Assembly (NCBI GenBank): GCA_911728455.2
Contig: OU452228.1
Location: 8,914,629 to 8,978,628, forward strand
DNA: 64,000 nucleotides
Source of the DNA: Marthasterias glacialis
Lineage: Eukaryota; Echinodermata; Asteroidea; Forcipulatida; Asteriidae
Direction of reading: 5' to 3'
A model generated the notes under the pieces. That model saw only the letters and a program-made list of their open reading frames with translations, searched no databases and was not told where the DNA came from. Within the stretch, counting starts at the first letter, position 1. Each line of letters starts with the position of its first letter. Shown in pieces: positions 34,650 through 44,945 of this stretch. A program made the translations under genes and the position numbers.

Positions 34650-35869
34650 ATTGGTCAATTATAGTCATACTATTGTTATTCAAGCATAGTCTCCGGTGTA
34701 ACAGCATTTTCTGATTAATTGAGGATGGAATAAGCTGCTCAGATTAAAAAGAACCCCGATAATTTATTGATTGCGATAGTAACCAATCATCTATTCAGTG
34801 TTTAAATCAACAATCAAATGACACTCAACTTGTCATAGATGGCATTAGATTACACACGCAAAAAAAAAGAAAAGATCTTGCCTTCAGAGTGTGAAGAATT
34901 ATGAAGCACACGGTATCTTGATATACGATGATAACTAGAACGTAATGCCACAAAATGTCACCAAGCCCCACCTCAGTCTTACTCCAGATTGTCCGATTCA
35001 ATATCATGACCTGATTAGGCGGAATATTTCCGGGATATTAGAAGTAACTGTCAGTTTGTCAGAAGTTACTGTCAGGTAGCGTTTGCTGCAAAGCGTTACC
35101 CTCTTCAGCAGAAGCAATTTGTCATCTGTAGACACCGGACGAAGAGCGGATAAGTTTCAATCGGAACCAGGGTAGATTAATTTCAACCATATGTTCACTG
35201 ATCAATAGAATTGTAATTTAGAGTTGTTTTATTTTCTGTACTGGTAGGATTGCTGATCAGTGGGAGAATCAATTGGAATTGTTTAAAGGTAGAGTGGTTT
35301 TTGGAAGCATTAACTCATTTCAATCCTCTATTTGTTTAATATTATATTAGGCCAAACAAAAAAATTGTGTTTCCACCCAACCAAGAAAATGTAACCTGTG
35401 ACATTGCACGTTTATAAAAAGAGCCACGATCTGTACACAGCCCAAATGGAGAAAACATTAAATCCTTTTTTGGAGATTGCACTGTTTGATTTTTATCAAT
35501 TTTGATTTGAAGAAAGGGGGCACATGTTAAAACTTGTTCAGCTGTTACTTTTTACTTGGATTTATATGGAAAATTAGACACAACATGTACAATTTCCCAT
35601 GTGACCAGTATGGTATCTTGCCTGCCAGAAAGGCTCTGGAATATACAAGGTCACTTTTTTGTAAACAAAGGTGACATGGTCTATATTTTTGTATTAAAAA
35701 AAGTACTAAAAAGTAAAAACTTATTGTGCAAACCCCAAGCCTAAGTTTTTATTACATCGTCTTGTATTTACATTATTTTGTTTTACTTGGTTGGCGCAGT
35801 AAGTGTACAAAGCTGATATGTAGCATTAACATGTTTAGTATTATTTCTAACATTGTCACTGATTAAGTT
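34650..35869. other. unassigned sequence
   Basis: A short direct repeat AGAAGTAACTGTCAG/AGAAGTTACTGTCAG lies at 35040-35075. No gene is recognised. Confidence 0.5.
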
Positions 35870-36258
35870 TTACCCCAAAAAAAGCCCAGTCACCAAATTC
35901 ATGTAAAGCAAACTGAATAGTTCTTCATTCATTATTAGAATTATTTGAATTGGTCATATCGTCCACATATTTTAGACAAAGAACTATATTATGAGTAACC
36001 TTATCAGAACCAGACCTAATGCTTCATTAAATTTGGCAAGAAAAACTCAATGGTCCGATTGTTATGCCTTGGGGTAGGCCACCTTTCCTTATTTAACAAA
36101 TTAGATTGCACATTTTTGTATCTGATACATTGAGATCGATCAGTTAAAAGACTACAAAGCCAGGGAATCATTGATGGACATGTGCCCAGCTGAAGCAAGT
36201 CCTTCCCACGAATGTTACAATCAATATGATCAAAAGCCTTGGTATAGTCAGTAATCAT
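35870..36258 (-). pseudogene. decayed LINE reverse transcriptase fragment
   Basis: On the minus strand, starting near 36255, the frame reads ITDYTKAFDHIDCNI, the conserved block with the first catalytic Asp. LGTCPSMIPWLCSLLTDRSQ follows. A frame shift then leads to GGLPQG (36083-36066) and GPLSF, and another leads to KYVDD (YVDD box at 35969-35958) and then ALHEFGDWA. The order fits the palm of a non-LTR retrotransposon of the CR1/Rex1-like group. At least two frame shifts and loss of both ends show it is dead. Confidence 0.85.
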
Positions 36259-37251
36259 CCGGCCATATAAATAGCATTCGTATCAAATGGTATCACATCG
36301 TTATTACAGAAACTGTGTCAGTGGGAAATAGAGGCTAGTATGAGAGCCTGCTAACTGTGTGGAGTAACCTCTGGAAACTAAGACAAAATTTCTGTGTTCA
36401 CCACCCTACAAAGTTACTTATCAATATTATACACCCCTAAATAGTTATTATAATAATACGGCTGTGTAGATAGCGTTCTTGTCCAATGGTATCGCAAAGT
36501 TTTACGGAAACTGGACTTTTTTGTACACATACAGGGAAGAGAAATTTCAGACTTTTATCTGAATTCAGATACAAAGAAATCCTGCTCTTTGATCTACTTT
36601 TCTAGTGCTGAGGATACTGTTCCCCAGAGGCTTCTTGAAGTCTATAACTCCAGGGGTGACCAAACGGTTGAAATGCCATCGTTTTAACATACTTTCTAAA
36701 ATTTGGATCCTAGTTTCCGACCTTTTTTTGTCAGCATTATGACTCTCAATCCCGCTCCCTAGGGGAGGGTTTTTTTGTGAGGGAGAAAATATTGCATTAC
36801 GTCCAGCTTGTATAGCACTTTTACGCATTATAAGAGGCACTGTAACACTCCATACAAAGATTCTTTTTTGATTGGTTTAGAGTGCGTCACATGATATGTC
36901 ATTTTTTTTTACTAGAAAGCCACGCAATTAGCGCGTTATGCTAAGCCCATAGCAAGAAATGTACTATCCCATAGCACCCAATGTACTATGCCCGTAGCAA
37001 CCAATGGACTATACCGAACAGCAGTTTCTTGGTACCTAGACGTCTAGGCACAAGGTATGTATTGGGTGTTACAAAACAAATATTGACTGCTTGTGCCTGT
37101 GCTCGTGCTGCGGATAAAACTACAACTCCCCCAGAGATCCCCAGAGTGTCCAATTTTACCTCGGCTTCGCCTCGGGAAAATAGAACAGGCCGGGGATCAC
37201 CTCTAGAGTCATAGTTTTAACCGTAGCACTCGAAGCAGTCAATATTTGTGT
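36259..37251. other. unassigned sequence beside the LINE fragment
   Basis: A pair of diverged 45-bp segments around AATGGTATC lies at about 36280-36322 and 36470-36512. An imperfect 27-bp palindrome centred on CCTAGACGTCTAGG lies at 37029-37055. A 91-codon minus-strand frame at 36565-36840 is unrecognised and could be LINE-derived, but shows no diagnostic motif. Confidence 0.5.
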
Positions 37252-37378
37252 TCCGTGGCGCAATTTGCTCCCACTGTGAAACAATACACAGGCAAGCTCC
37301 TTCCATTTCACTGGGTATAGTGCACTGGGTTCTTTTACGTGTATCACAGGACCTACAGCTGAAAATCCCATCCCAGCA
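37252..37378 (-). mobile_element. SINE-like repeat family B, partial, minus strand
   Basis: On the plus strand GTGGCGCAATTTGC, AGTGCACTGGGTTCTTTTACGTGTA, CACAGGACCTACAGCTG and AATCCCATCCC are the complement of the order in the copies at 29213 and 59880. Confidence 0.7.
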
Positions 37379-38879
37379 ATTATAGTATATGACAAGAAAC
37401 ACAAAAAAAGGGGGCCACATTGCATCCGTCATGTTAGCAGTTTTTTTTCCAACGGTTCTAACTTCTGTTCAAAGTACCTGAAAACAACCAAGATGGACAT
37501 CAAGGCTTACACAAATACTGAAAATAGTTTGCGTTGATTCATTTGTTTTAGTTTTTTTATTTTAAAAATCACCCTCAAAATGTCCTCAAAATTGATTGGA
37601 AAAAATGTACCTGCATTTTCCGTCCATTTTCTGAATGAAATTATTTGAGAGTAATTGAAAAATTTAATAATTCTATTTCAAGTCATTTTTTTCGTAAAAG
37701 CCTGCCTTTCCCTTCACATGTCGAAACCTTTTTGGGTGGTTTCAGGTACTTAACAAAAGTTGCAACTATTGGGAAAAACTGCTAACGTGGGGGTAGATCA
37801 GTGGCCCCCCTGTATTATGTTTCCTGTCATAAGTGTCCTGCTCAAGGGCTCAAGGACACAAGCTCTGTTATGGGGGGGGGGGGGCTGAACCCAAGCACTT
37901 AAACAAAGACCAGAATGTGAGATCAGGGCCTTACACTCACTTCTACCATGGATCAGTCAGAGGTAATACATAATGTTCATATTACATTGTGAACACCCCT
38001 ACCTTTTCACATACACAGAGTGCTTGCCTTTTGTAGGAAGGTTTTTTTAATATTTGAAATTAACTGTCGCTCTATTGCCTTTAATGTATTTGAAACTTGC
38101 ATCTGTCATTTCAGCAATTTGAGATTACATTTCTGTGGCTCGATATGCCCCCCGGGGATGACGGAAATTCCCGTCGCAATTCACTACCAGTTTGGATTGT
38201 TCAGTTGGAATCATGATTTTTTTTTGATTTTTTGATTTTATTTCTCTGCTAATTAAGTTATCCACAATTTGTAGTTATTGGATATTGATGTGAATAAGGG
38301 AAAAGAAAGATTGGTTTGTTCATACTTGGCATATAGTCAGAACGTCTGTTTGTTTGTATGGCAATGTTGTCAGTGGATTACTGTGGCGGGGGGTGATACT
38401 AAAAATGCCCTCTTCGTACAGTTACTTTACCCAAATGCAAAACATAATTTGACGTCAGTACATTGTTGAAATGTGTTGAAGTTTCACAAAATGTTAGAGC
38501 AATTCTCTGTGTTTGACGTCACGTACCCCGCGGTATGTACGCACAAAGCACATAAAACTACTAAAGATCTGCTGGACAATTAGTGTTGGGGGTGAGGAAG
38601 ACTGTTGCCAGGTATTTGTGACATTTTTTTCCCCCCGGATTCCACGATTTCTTTCATAGATCTTCGTTTGCCTTTCAAGTTTCTTGAAAGAGTTGAACGT
38701 ACTTCCGTCCAGGGAAGACGGTACATGGCTTCGTTTTGTTAGAAACCTCTAGCTTCCTTTTAGTAGCACATGAACTCTAGAGTCTGAAAAATCAACCGCA
38801 GTGCACCACCAAGGAGGTTCAGGGATTTGATCTCTACCCCACTACCAAGTCATTGCAGGTGATTTTAACCACATCCCTG
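37379..38879. other. unassigned sequence, one likely decayed SINE
   Basis: GTGTCCTGCTCAAGG, a run of about 12 G (37872-37883) and GACCAGAATGTGAGATCAGGGCC at 37828-37940 resemble a ruined minus-strand SINE family A head. The rest is unassigned. Confidence 0.4.
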
Positions 38880-39790
38880 TGTTACTCATGTCTTGTGAAA
38901 TAAATTTGACTCTACCGACGAAATGTGTCTCTTTTTCACTTATAGTATCTTTGTCAGGATTTTTTTTTTTCAGTTTGGTACAACTACACCTTTGTGTTCT
39001 CTCTTAAAGAGTTAGATTGAAAATCACTCTAATTCGATTGAAATTCACCCTTTTAGATTGAGGCCAGGGACAAATATTTTGAAGTTTGTCCCTAGTTCCT
39101 ATCTGATAGAGTAAATTTCAATAGGGTTGTTCTGTTTTATATCAAACATGCCTCTACCAATGATTCCTTTGTCTTTTTCACCAATGAAGATTTACAAATT
39201 GTCAAGATTTTTTCAGTTTTGTACAATCACTTCTCTGTGTTGCTCCTTTGACTCTACCAACAAATTGCGTGTCTATTTTTCAATTTTTGGGTGAACAAAG
39301 AAAAATTGACTGGAGCGGGATTTGAACCTGCGATCACCAGTTTAACGTACCGACGCTCTACCAACTGAGCTATCCAGCCCTAATGTTGGCGGTCTCCCTA
39401 TTTTGTCAATATCTTTGTTCGGGGGTGCCAAGTGGTTTATTGCTTGTATTTTTCAATCATAGAATCTATGAAGATTTACAAACTATCAAGATTTTTCTTT
39501 CTTCAGTTTTTGCAAAGTCGTGTCTCAGTGTTGCAGATGTCTTGTATAAAATTTGACTCTACCAACGAACTGTGTGTCTTTTTTTCTTTTTTTCTTTTTA
39601 CACTAATGAAGATTTACAGATTGTCAGGATTTTGTTCAGTTTTGTACAGTCACATCTCTGTGGTAGACATCTTCCATACTCATGTCATCTATGACATTGG
39701 ACCGTGCAGACAACTCCTTTGTCCTTTTCACTCATACCATTGAGGAAGGAAGACCTTTGTGATCGTACTATCCCTGAAGATTGACAAATT
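38880..39790. repeat. diverged tandem repeat, about 130-180 bp units, interrupted
   Basis: The order TTTGACTCTACCAACGAA, TGTGTCTTTTTC, ATGAAGATTTACAAATTG, TCAGGATTTTTTCAGTTTTGTACA, CTCTGTG recurs starting near 38900, 39120, 39250 and 39550. A tRNA-core element at 39289-39430 is inserted in the third copy. Function is unknown; open frames do not persist across units. Confidence 0.75.
39289..39430 (-). mobile_element. tRNA-core element with terminal inverted repeats, complete
   Basis: On the minus strand: TGGCACCCCCGAACAAAGAT ATTGAC, a leader with GACCGCCAACATTAGG, a 73-bp tRNA-like core (A box GGATAGCTCAGTTGGTAGAGC, B box GGTTCAAATCC), then GTCAATTTTTCTTTGTTCACCC. The outer GAACAAAG..TTGAC and GTCAA..CTTTGTTC are inverted. 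Acceptor, D and anticodon stems can pair; the T stem has a mismatch and position 33 is C, so it is not a good tRNA gene. The direct repeat TATTTTTCAAT lies at 39274 and 39447, outside the element, as a possible target duplication. Confidence 0.8.
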
Positions 39791-40069
39791 GATTTATTCA
39801 TAACAGACACTAAAAATGCACGAGATAACGCCGTAGATTTATTCATTTGGTGATATTATCCAAAGATTAAAACTGTCCCTGTAAGTCTCCTGTACAGAAA
39901 GGTCAGGTTCATGAACAGCCATCCTGGGGAAGAGGGGGAGGGGGGAAGAAAAAAGCCGAGGACAAATTATAACGTAACAAAGTGCCATGGTCAGTGATGC
40001 ATGACAAATCTGTATAATCTGATAAGCCTAAATGTTGAACATTTTAGCCAGACTGTAGTCAAGCATATC

Positions 40070-40094
40070 CCCCCCCCCACACACACACACACAC
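40070..40094. repeat. poly-C and (AC)n microsatellite
   Basis: A run of about nine C is followed by about eight AC units. Confidence 0.9.
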
Positions 40095-40329
40095 CTGGAG
40101 CAAGAGGGATGTAAAATGCGGCTCAAAAAAAAACAACTCAGGGATGAAAATGTCTATTTTATTTTGTATCACATGATCTATAGCATTAGGAGGAATTCCG
40201 AGTGCCAAATGGCCCAGGGCGAGGGTTGCTGTTGCGAAGTTGGAGAAATCTTAAAGGGATGTTTCCACAGGCTGTGAAATACGTACTTGACAACTTCCAG
40301 AGTCCAGTAATTTTAGCATTGGGCCCAGG

Positions 40330-40615
40330 CCTGATACTTCACAAGGGCAATTGCCTCCTTTGCCCTTGGTCATTGCCATGGTGCCCTTGAAATGTTCCAG
40401 GGGGTGGATTTCACAAAACTAGTCCTAACTTATGACAAGTCATACAAGTTAGGACTAGTTACTCATCCTGACATCGAGATAAGACTAGTCCTAGCGTTTT
40501 GTGAAATCCACCCCAGTAACAAATTTACATTGTCCTCATAGAGGTGCCCTTTATCAAGAAGAACATGCCTTGGTGCCTCTGCCCTTTCAAGAACGAAGCA
40601 ATCAGGCCTGTGGAC
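40330..40615. repeat. dispersed GCCCTT-rich repeat, copy 2, split by a MITE
   Basis: Segments TTTGCCCTTGGTCATTG, GGTGCCCTTGAAATGTTCC (before the insertion), then AGGTGCCCTTTATCAAGAAG, TGCCTCTGCCCTTTCAAG and CAGGCCTGTGG (after it) run parallel to the copy at 19175-19318. The MITE at 40401-40514 sits between the halves. Confidence 0.7.
40401..40514. mobile_element. 114-bp palindromic MITE
   Basis: GGGGTGGATTTCACAAAACT at the left pairs with GTTTTGTGAAATCCACCCC at the right. Inner copies of AGTCCTAAC/GTTAGGACTAGT make a second nested dyad. It lies within the GCCCTT repeat, so it is the younger of the two. Confidence 0.85.
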
Positions 40616-40839
40616 CTAACCCCACAATGGAACAAGCTCTGCAGTCTAGTGTTCTTCCAAACATGTATGAAGATTTACTAAGTGTATACTTAAACTTTTT
40701 TGATTCCCAAACTGCCCTAAAGTTCTGCAAATATAAGAAGGAAAGAAATATTTTAGGTGTCTGCTCCAGTGAAAGTGTAAAGTCCAGACCAATTGCAAGA
40801 CAGACTGTTTAACGAGACACTAATGCAAGTGATGTTTGT

Positions 40840-41830
40840 TGTTTTATCAGGGATGCCTGACACTAACTTTACAAGTTAAAGACCACAGAGGTTCAGGACC
40901 AAGACCAAAACCAAAACCTAAGACCATCAAAATATTGTCTTGCTAAAACCCCCCAAACTCATGTTGAGACCCTAAAGACACTGGTCTTGAAAGGAACTGG
41001 GCTGGCTGACATGTGTTGTTTTATCAGGGTTGCTTGTCACCAACCACACAAGCAAAAACTTAGTCCACAGAGGGTCAAGTCCCAAGACTAAATGCTAACA
41101 AAGAATGATCTTGCTGGGTCAATGGAGGAAGAAAATAAGACCCAAAACCCAATGCAGGAGACCTTAAGACACTTTTGTAGCATGTCATGGTCGAGGGGTC
41201 TAGTGCACCAGACTCAAGTTCTGGTGGTCAAGTCATCAGGGTGTGGGTTCAAATCCCGCTCATGACACTTGTGTCCTTGAGCAAGATGCTTTACTATAAT
41301 TGCTTCTCTTTACCCAGGGGTATACATGGGTACCTGCGAGGGTAGAGGTTGATATTGTGTTTGAAAAAGGCTGTAGAGCGCCACAGCAGCCTAGGCTGTA
41401 TACTCCCCAGGGAGCTGAGAAAGATTACATGAATGTTTCTGGCCCAATGACCAGGGCACTAATGTAAAACGCCTTGAGATGTTATTGTGAAATGCGCTAT
41501 ATAAGAACTAGCTATTATTGTAAATATTATGGTACAGACTCTTTAAGATCCTGGGCTGCTTAGATTTTTATTAAGGATGCATGACACCAACCACACAAGC
41601 AAAACTTTGACTACAGAGTGTCATGTCCAAGACCAAGGCCAGCGAAAAATTGTCTTGGAGTCAAAAAAGTGTACACTGCTGGTACAGACTCTGTAACGTT
41701 CTGGTCTGCTGATTTCTTTTGTTTTACCATGGATGAATGACACCAACTACACAAGCAAAAGGGTTGACCACTTGGTGTCAGATACGAAGACCAAAACCGT
41801 CGTTAAAAAAAGCCCATGTAAGACCTACAG
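40840..41830. repeat. diverged tandem repeat, about 155-200 bp units, split by a SINE
   Basis: Four units are recognised by GATGCATGACACCAACCACACAAGC and variants (40853, 41029, 41576, 41731), each followed by ACCACAGAG..TCA, an AAGACCAA stretch, TGTCTTG and a GACCCTTAAGACAC-type end. The third interval is long because a SINE lies at 41178-41525. No protein is encoded. Confidence 0.75.
41178..41525 (+). mobile_element. tRNA-Leu-derived SINE (family A), full length
   Basis: The head reads CATGTCATGGTCGAGGGGTC (A box), CCAGACTCAAGTTCTGG (anticodon arm with CAA as in tRNA-Leu), a long variable region and B box GGTTCAAATCC (41246-41256). The body follows with CTTCTCTTTACCCAGGGG, GCGAGGGTAGAGG, TACTCCCCAGGGAGCTGAG and CTGGCCCAATGACCAGGGCA, and the tail TGCGCTATATAAGAACTAG-CTATTATTG. 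It is the best preserved plus-strand copy in the window and is inserted in the tandem block 40840-41830. Confidence 0.9.
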
Positions 41831-42180
41831 ACTGGAAGAGACCCTTTAAAACATAGACAGGTTTGTTGATATTCGTTGCACGATCGGAGGGGCATATCCA
41901 ACAGGCATGCAGAGTTGAGAGCCGGAAGTGAAAAAATCTTGATGGCATTTCAACAGACTCAAACAACCCAACGAGTTGATATATGCCGGAAGTCAAAAAA
42001 CACCCACACAGGGTGAAAAGTTCACATTGACTTAAATTTGGTGTTTTTTTTAAAGCGTCCATACTGCGGCAAAACTGTTATCAGGATGTAGTGGGCGGAG
42101 CTTAAAGTTGTTAACTTAAGGAAGAGGGGAAAAAGTCCAATGTGAACACTTCCTTCCAGTAACTTAAAGCTCGGGGCCAA

Positions 42181-42361
42181 CCGTGGCGTAGCCTAGGGGT
42201 GCGCCTGGGGACGTGCCCCCCTCCCCAGGTGTCCCCATACAAAAAATGTAGATACATGTATTTCATTAAAAAAACAGGGTAACTGGCCCCCCATTGAAAA
42301 GTTGATATCTGCCCACATGCCCCCCCCCCCCACCAGTAAAAATATCCTGGCTCTGCCACTG
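42181..42361. mobile_element. MITE with GTGGCGTAGCC / GGCTCTGCCAC ends
   Basis: CCGTGGCGTAGCCTAGG at the left and ATCCTGGCTCTGCCACTG at the right are imperfect inverted ends. The interior is rich in C runs, with ACGTGCCCCCCTCCCC, TTTCATTAAAAAAAC and TGGCCCCCCATTGAAAA. A related interior occurs at 49920-50105 and related ends at 60193-60845. Confidence 0.65.
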
Positions 42362-42999
42362 TCAAAGACCAGTATCTGCACTTTATGGGACCCAACGTGG
42401 GCATGAAATAACAAATCAGTGAAAAGTTCAGCTCGAACGGAGTCATAAGAAAATTGTGGGGAAATTTTTTTTTTTATGTTCTCACCATTTTCAAACCTCA
42501 GGTTCTGGACTCGCCAGATCAAAACTAATTGTAATGCTCATTTCTCAAATGCTAAAGCATTTCAGGCAAAAACATTTGAAGGGAAGTTTTATACCGTGTA
42601 AGTTATCTGCAAATCTGTGAACATTTATATTTTCAATCTAACCAGTGTTTATCATTGTTTACACAAGACTTCATGTGAGGAGGTAAGGATTTGGTATGCG
42701 TGAAGTAACGTGTCCATGGCTAAGTTAATCTTTGGAATTATGTTTTTCAGTTTTTGTTGGCATTTGTAGCCCATAATGCAGCACAAATTTCATTTGTCCT
42801 TGAGGATGTTTTTACGAGGATCAGTTAATAAAATGTACAGTTCATGATAATTGGATGGTGTCATATCAGTCAGCGACTTCAACTGTCTGTTACATATTGC
42901 TTAATTATAGTATAGGGTAGCCAATCAGATACCTAGCTGTGAGACCGCTTGTTCCTGTTCAGTGATGTTCGGTCATGTGGGTCAAATCTATTAACCTAA
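42362..42999. other. unassigned sequence
   Basis: No recognised gene or repeat is present. Confidence 0.5.
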
Positions 43000-43175
43000 T
43001 TCAACTGACGTCGTCATCACCAACAATCTTGGTTGCGCCATTTTGGAAGTCAGTGTCGCTGTGTGTTATACTGTGTGGTGCGCATTTTAGGCGACGCAGC
43101 ATTAGGACATAATATGCCTATTGACTTCCAAAGTGGTGAGCTCGGCACAGTCGCCCCGTGTGACAAGCATGCAAG
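43000..43175 (+). repeat. dispersed repeat X, copy 2
   Basis: It matches the minus strand of 34479-34649 over about 170 bp with small indels. The two copies are inverted relative to each other and 8.4 kb apart. Confidence 0.75.
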
Positions 43176-43517
43176 GGGGTCAATAAACCTTGTATTGTTT
43201 AGAAACACTGACCAACATTGTATGGACCGCCTCGAGTATCGCATTTCTGCACTTTTTACTGAAGCATTTCAAACCCTTTTTTCAATATCCATACTTATTG
43301 TTAAGGGATGCAGCATTTGAATCCTTGACTGTTTCTGTTAAACGCTGCTTTTTTTTTTTCACAAGTGGTTTGTCACATTGGTGATATATTTTGTTGATGA
43401 CATAACAAAGTCTACTGTCTTGGTACAAAAAAATGTAGTTTTACAAAAGAACACAATGCACCAAAAAAAAAAATTCTATAATAATTCCAGCACAAGTTTT
43501 GTATGCTTTTTTTACTG

Positions 43518-44945
43518 TACTCACTCGTACTCTTCTACATCTACTCATACTCGTGCTCATACTCATGAACATGTACTCATGAACATGTACTCGTACTCAT
43601 GAACATGTACTCGTACTCATGAACATGTACTCGTACTCATGAATATGTACTCGTAGTCATGATCATGTACTCGTACTCATGAACTTGTACTCATACTCAT
43701 GAACATGTACTCGAAGTCATGAACATGTACTCGTACTCATGAACTTGTACTCGTACTCATGAACATGTACTCGTACTCATGAACTTGTACTCATACTCAT
43801 GAACATGTACTCGAAGTCATGAACATGTACTCGTACTCATGAACATGTACTCGTACTCATGAACATGTACTCGTACTCATGAACATGTACTCGTACTCAT
43901 GAACATGTACTCGTACTCATGAACATGTTATCGTACTCATGAACATGTACTCGTACTCATGAACATGTTCTCGTACTCATGAACATGTACTCGTAGTCAT
44001 GATCATGTACTCGTACTCATGAACATGTACTTGTACTCATGAACATGTACTCGTACTCATGAACATGTTCTCGTACTCATGAACATGTACTCGTAGTCAT
44101 GATCATGTACTCGTACTCATGAACATGTACTCGTACTCATGAACATGTACTTGTACTCATGAACATGTACTCGTACTCATGAACATGTACTTGTACTCAT
44201 GAACATGTACTCGTACTCATGAACATGTACTCGTACTCATGAACATGTACTCGTACTCATGAACATGTACTCGTACTCATGAACATGTACTCGTACTCAT
44301 GAACATGTACTTGTACTCATGAACATGTACTCGTACTCATGAACATGTACTCGTACTCATGAACATGTACTCGTACTCATGAACATGTACTCGTACTCAT
44401 GAACATGTACTCGTACTCATGAACATGTACTTTTACTCATGAACATGTACTCGTACTCATGAACATGTACTTGTACTCATGAACATGTACTCGTAGTCAT
44501 GAACATGTACTCGTACTCATGAACATGTACCCGTACTCATGAACATGTACTCGTACTCATGAACATGTACTTGTACTCATGAACATGTACTCGTACTCAT
44601 GATCATGTACTCGTACTCATGAACATGTACTCGTACTCATGAACATGTACTCGTACTCATGAACATGTACTCGTACTCATGAACATATACTCGTACTCAT
44701 GAACATGTACTCATACTCGCGCTCATGAACATGTAATTGTACTCATAATCGTGCTTTTACTCATGAACATGTACTCATACTCGTACTCATGAACATGTAC
44801 TCGTACTCACAAACATGTACTCATACTCTTACTCATGATCATGTAATTGTACTCATAATCGTGCTTTTACTCATGAACATGTACGCATACTCGTGCTCAT
44901 GAACATGCACTCATACTTGCGCTCATTAACATGTATGCGTACTCT
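43518..44945. repeat. 20-bp satellite array, about 60-70 copies
   Basis: The unit GAACATGTACTCGTACTCAT repeats in perfect 20-bp register from about 43558 to 44705, with degenerate flanks to about 43518 and 44945. Variants such as GATCATG, GAACTTG, TCGAAGTCAT and TTGTACTC recur in blocks spaced by exactly 100 bp. The unit contains GTAC twice and CATG twice, so each unit is partly self-complementary. There is no open frame through it. Confidence 0.98.

Noticed and set aside
37029..37055. Transcription-factor site at the palindrome CCTAGACGTCTAGG
   Set aside because: It is a neat dyad but isolated, with no gene nearby and no second copy; 14-bp palindromes arise by chance at this scale often enough to give it little weight.
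40501..40812. 103-codon plus-strand frame
   Set aside because: It starts inside a MITE end and runs through a dispersed non-coding repeat; no domain is recognised.
41178..41265. Functional tRNA-Leu(CAA) gene
   Set aside because: The head resembles tRNA-Leu(CAA), but it is fused to a repeated SINE body and has several copies; the acceptor stem is not fully paired.
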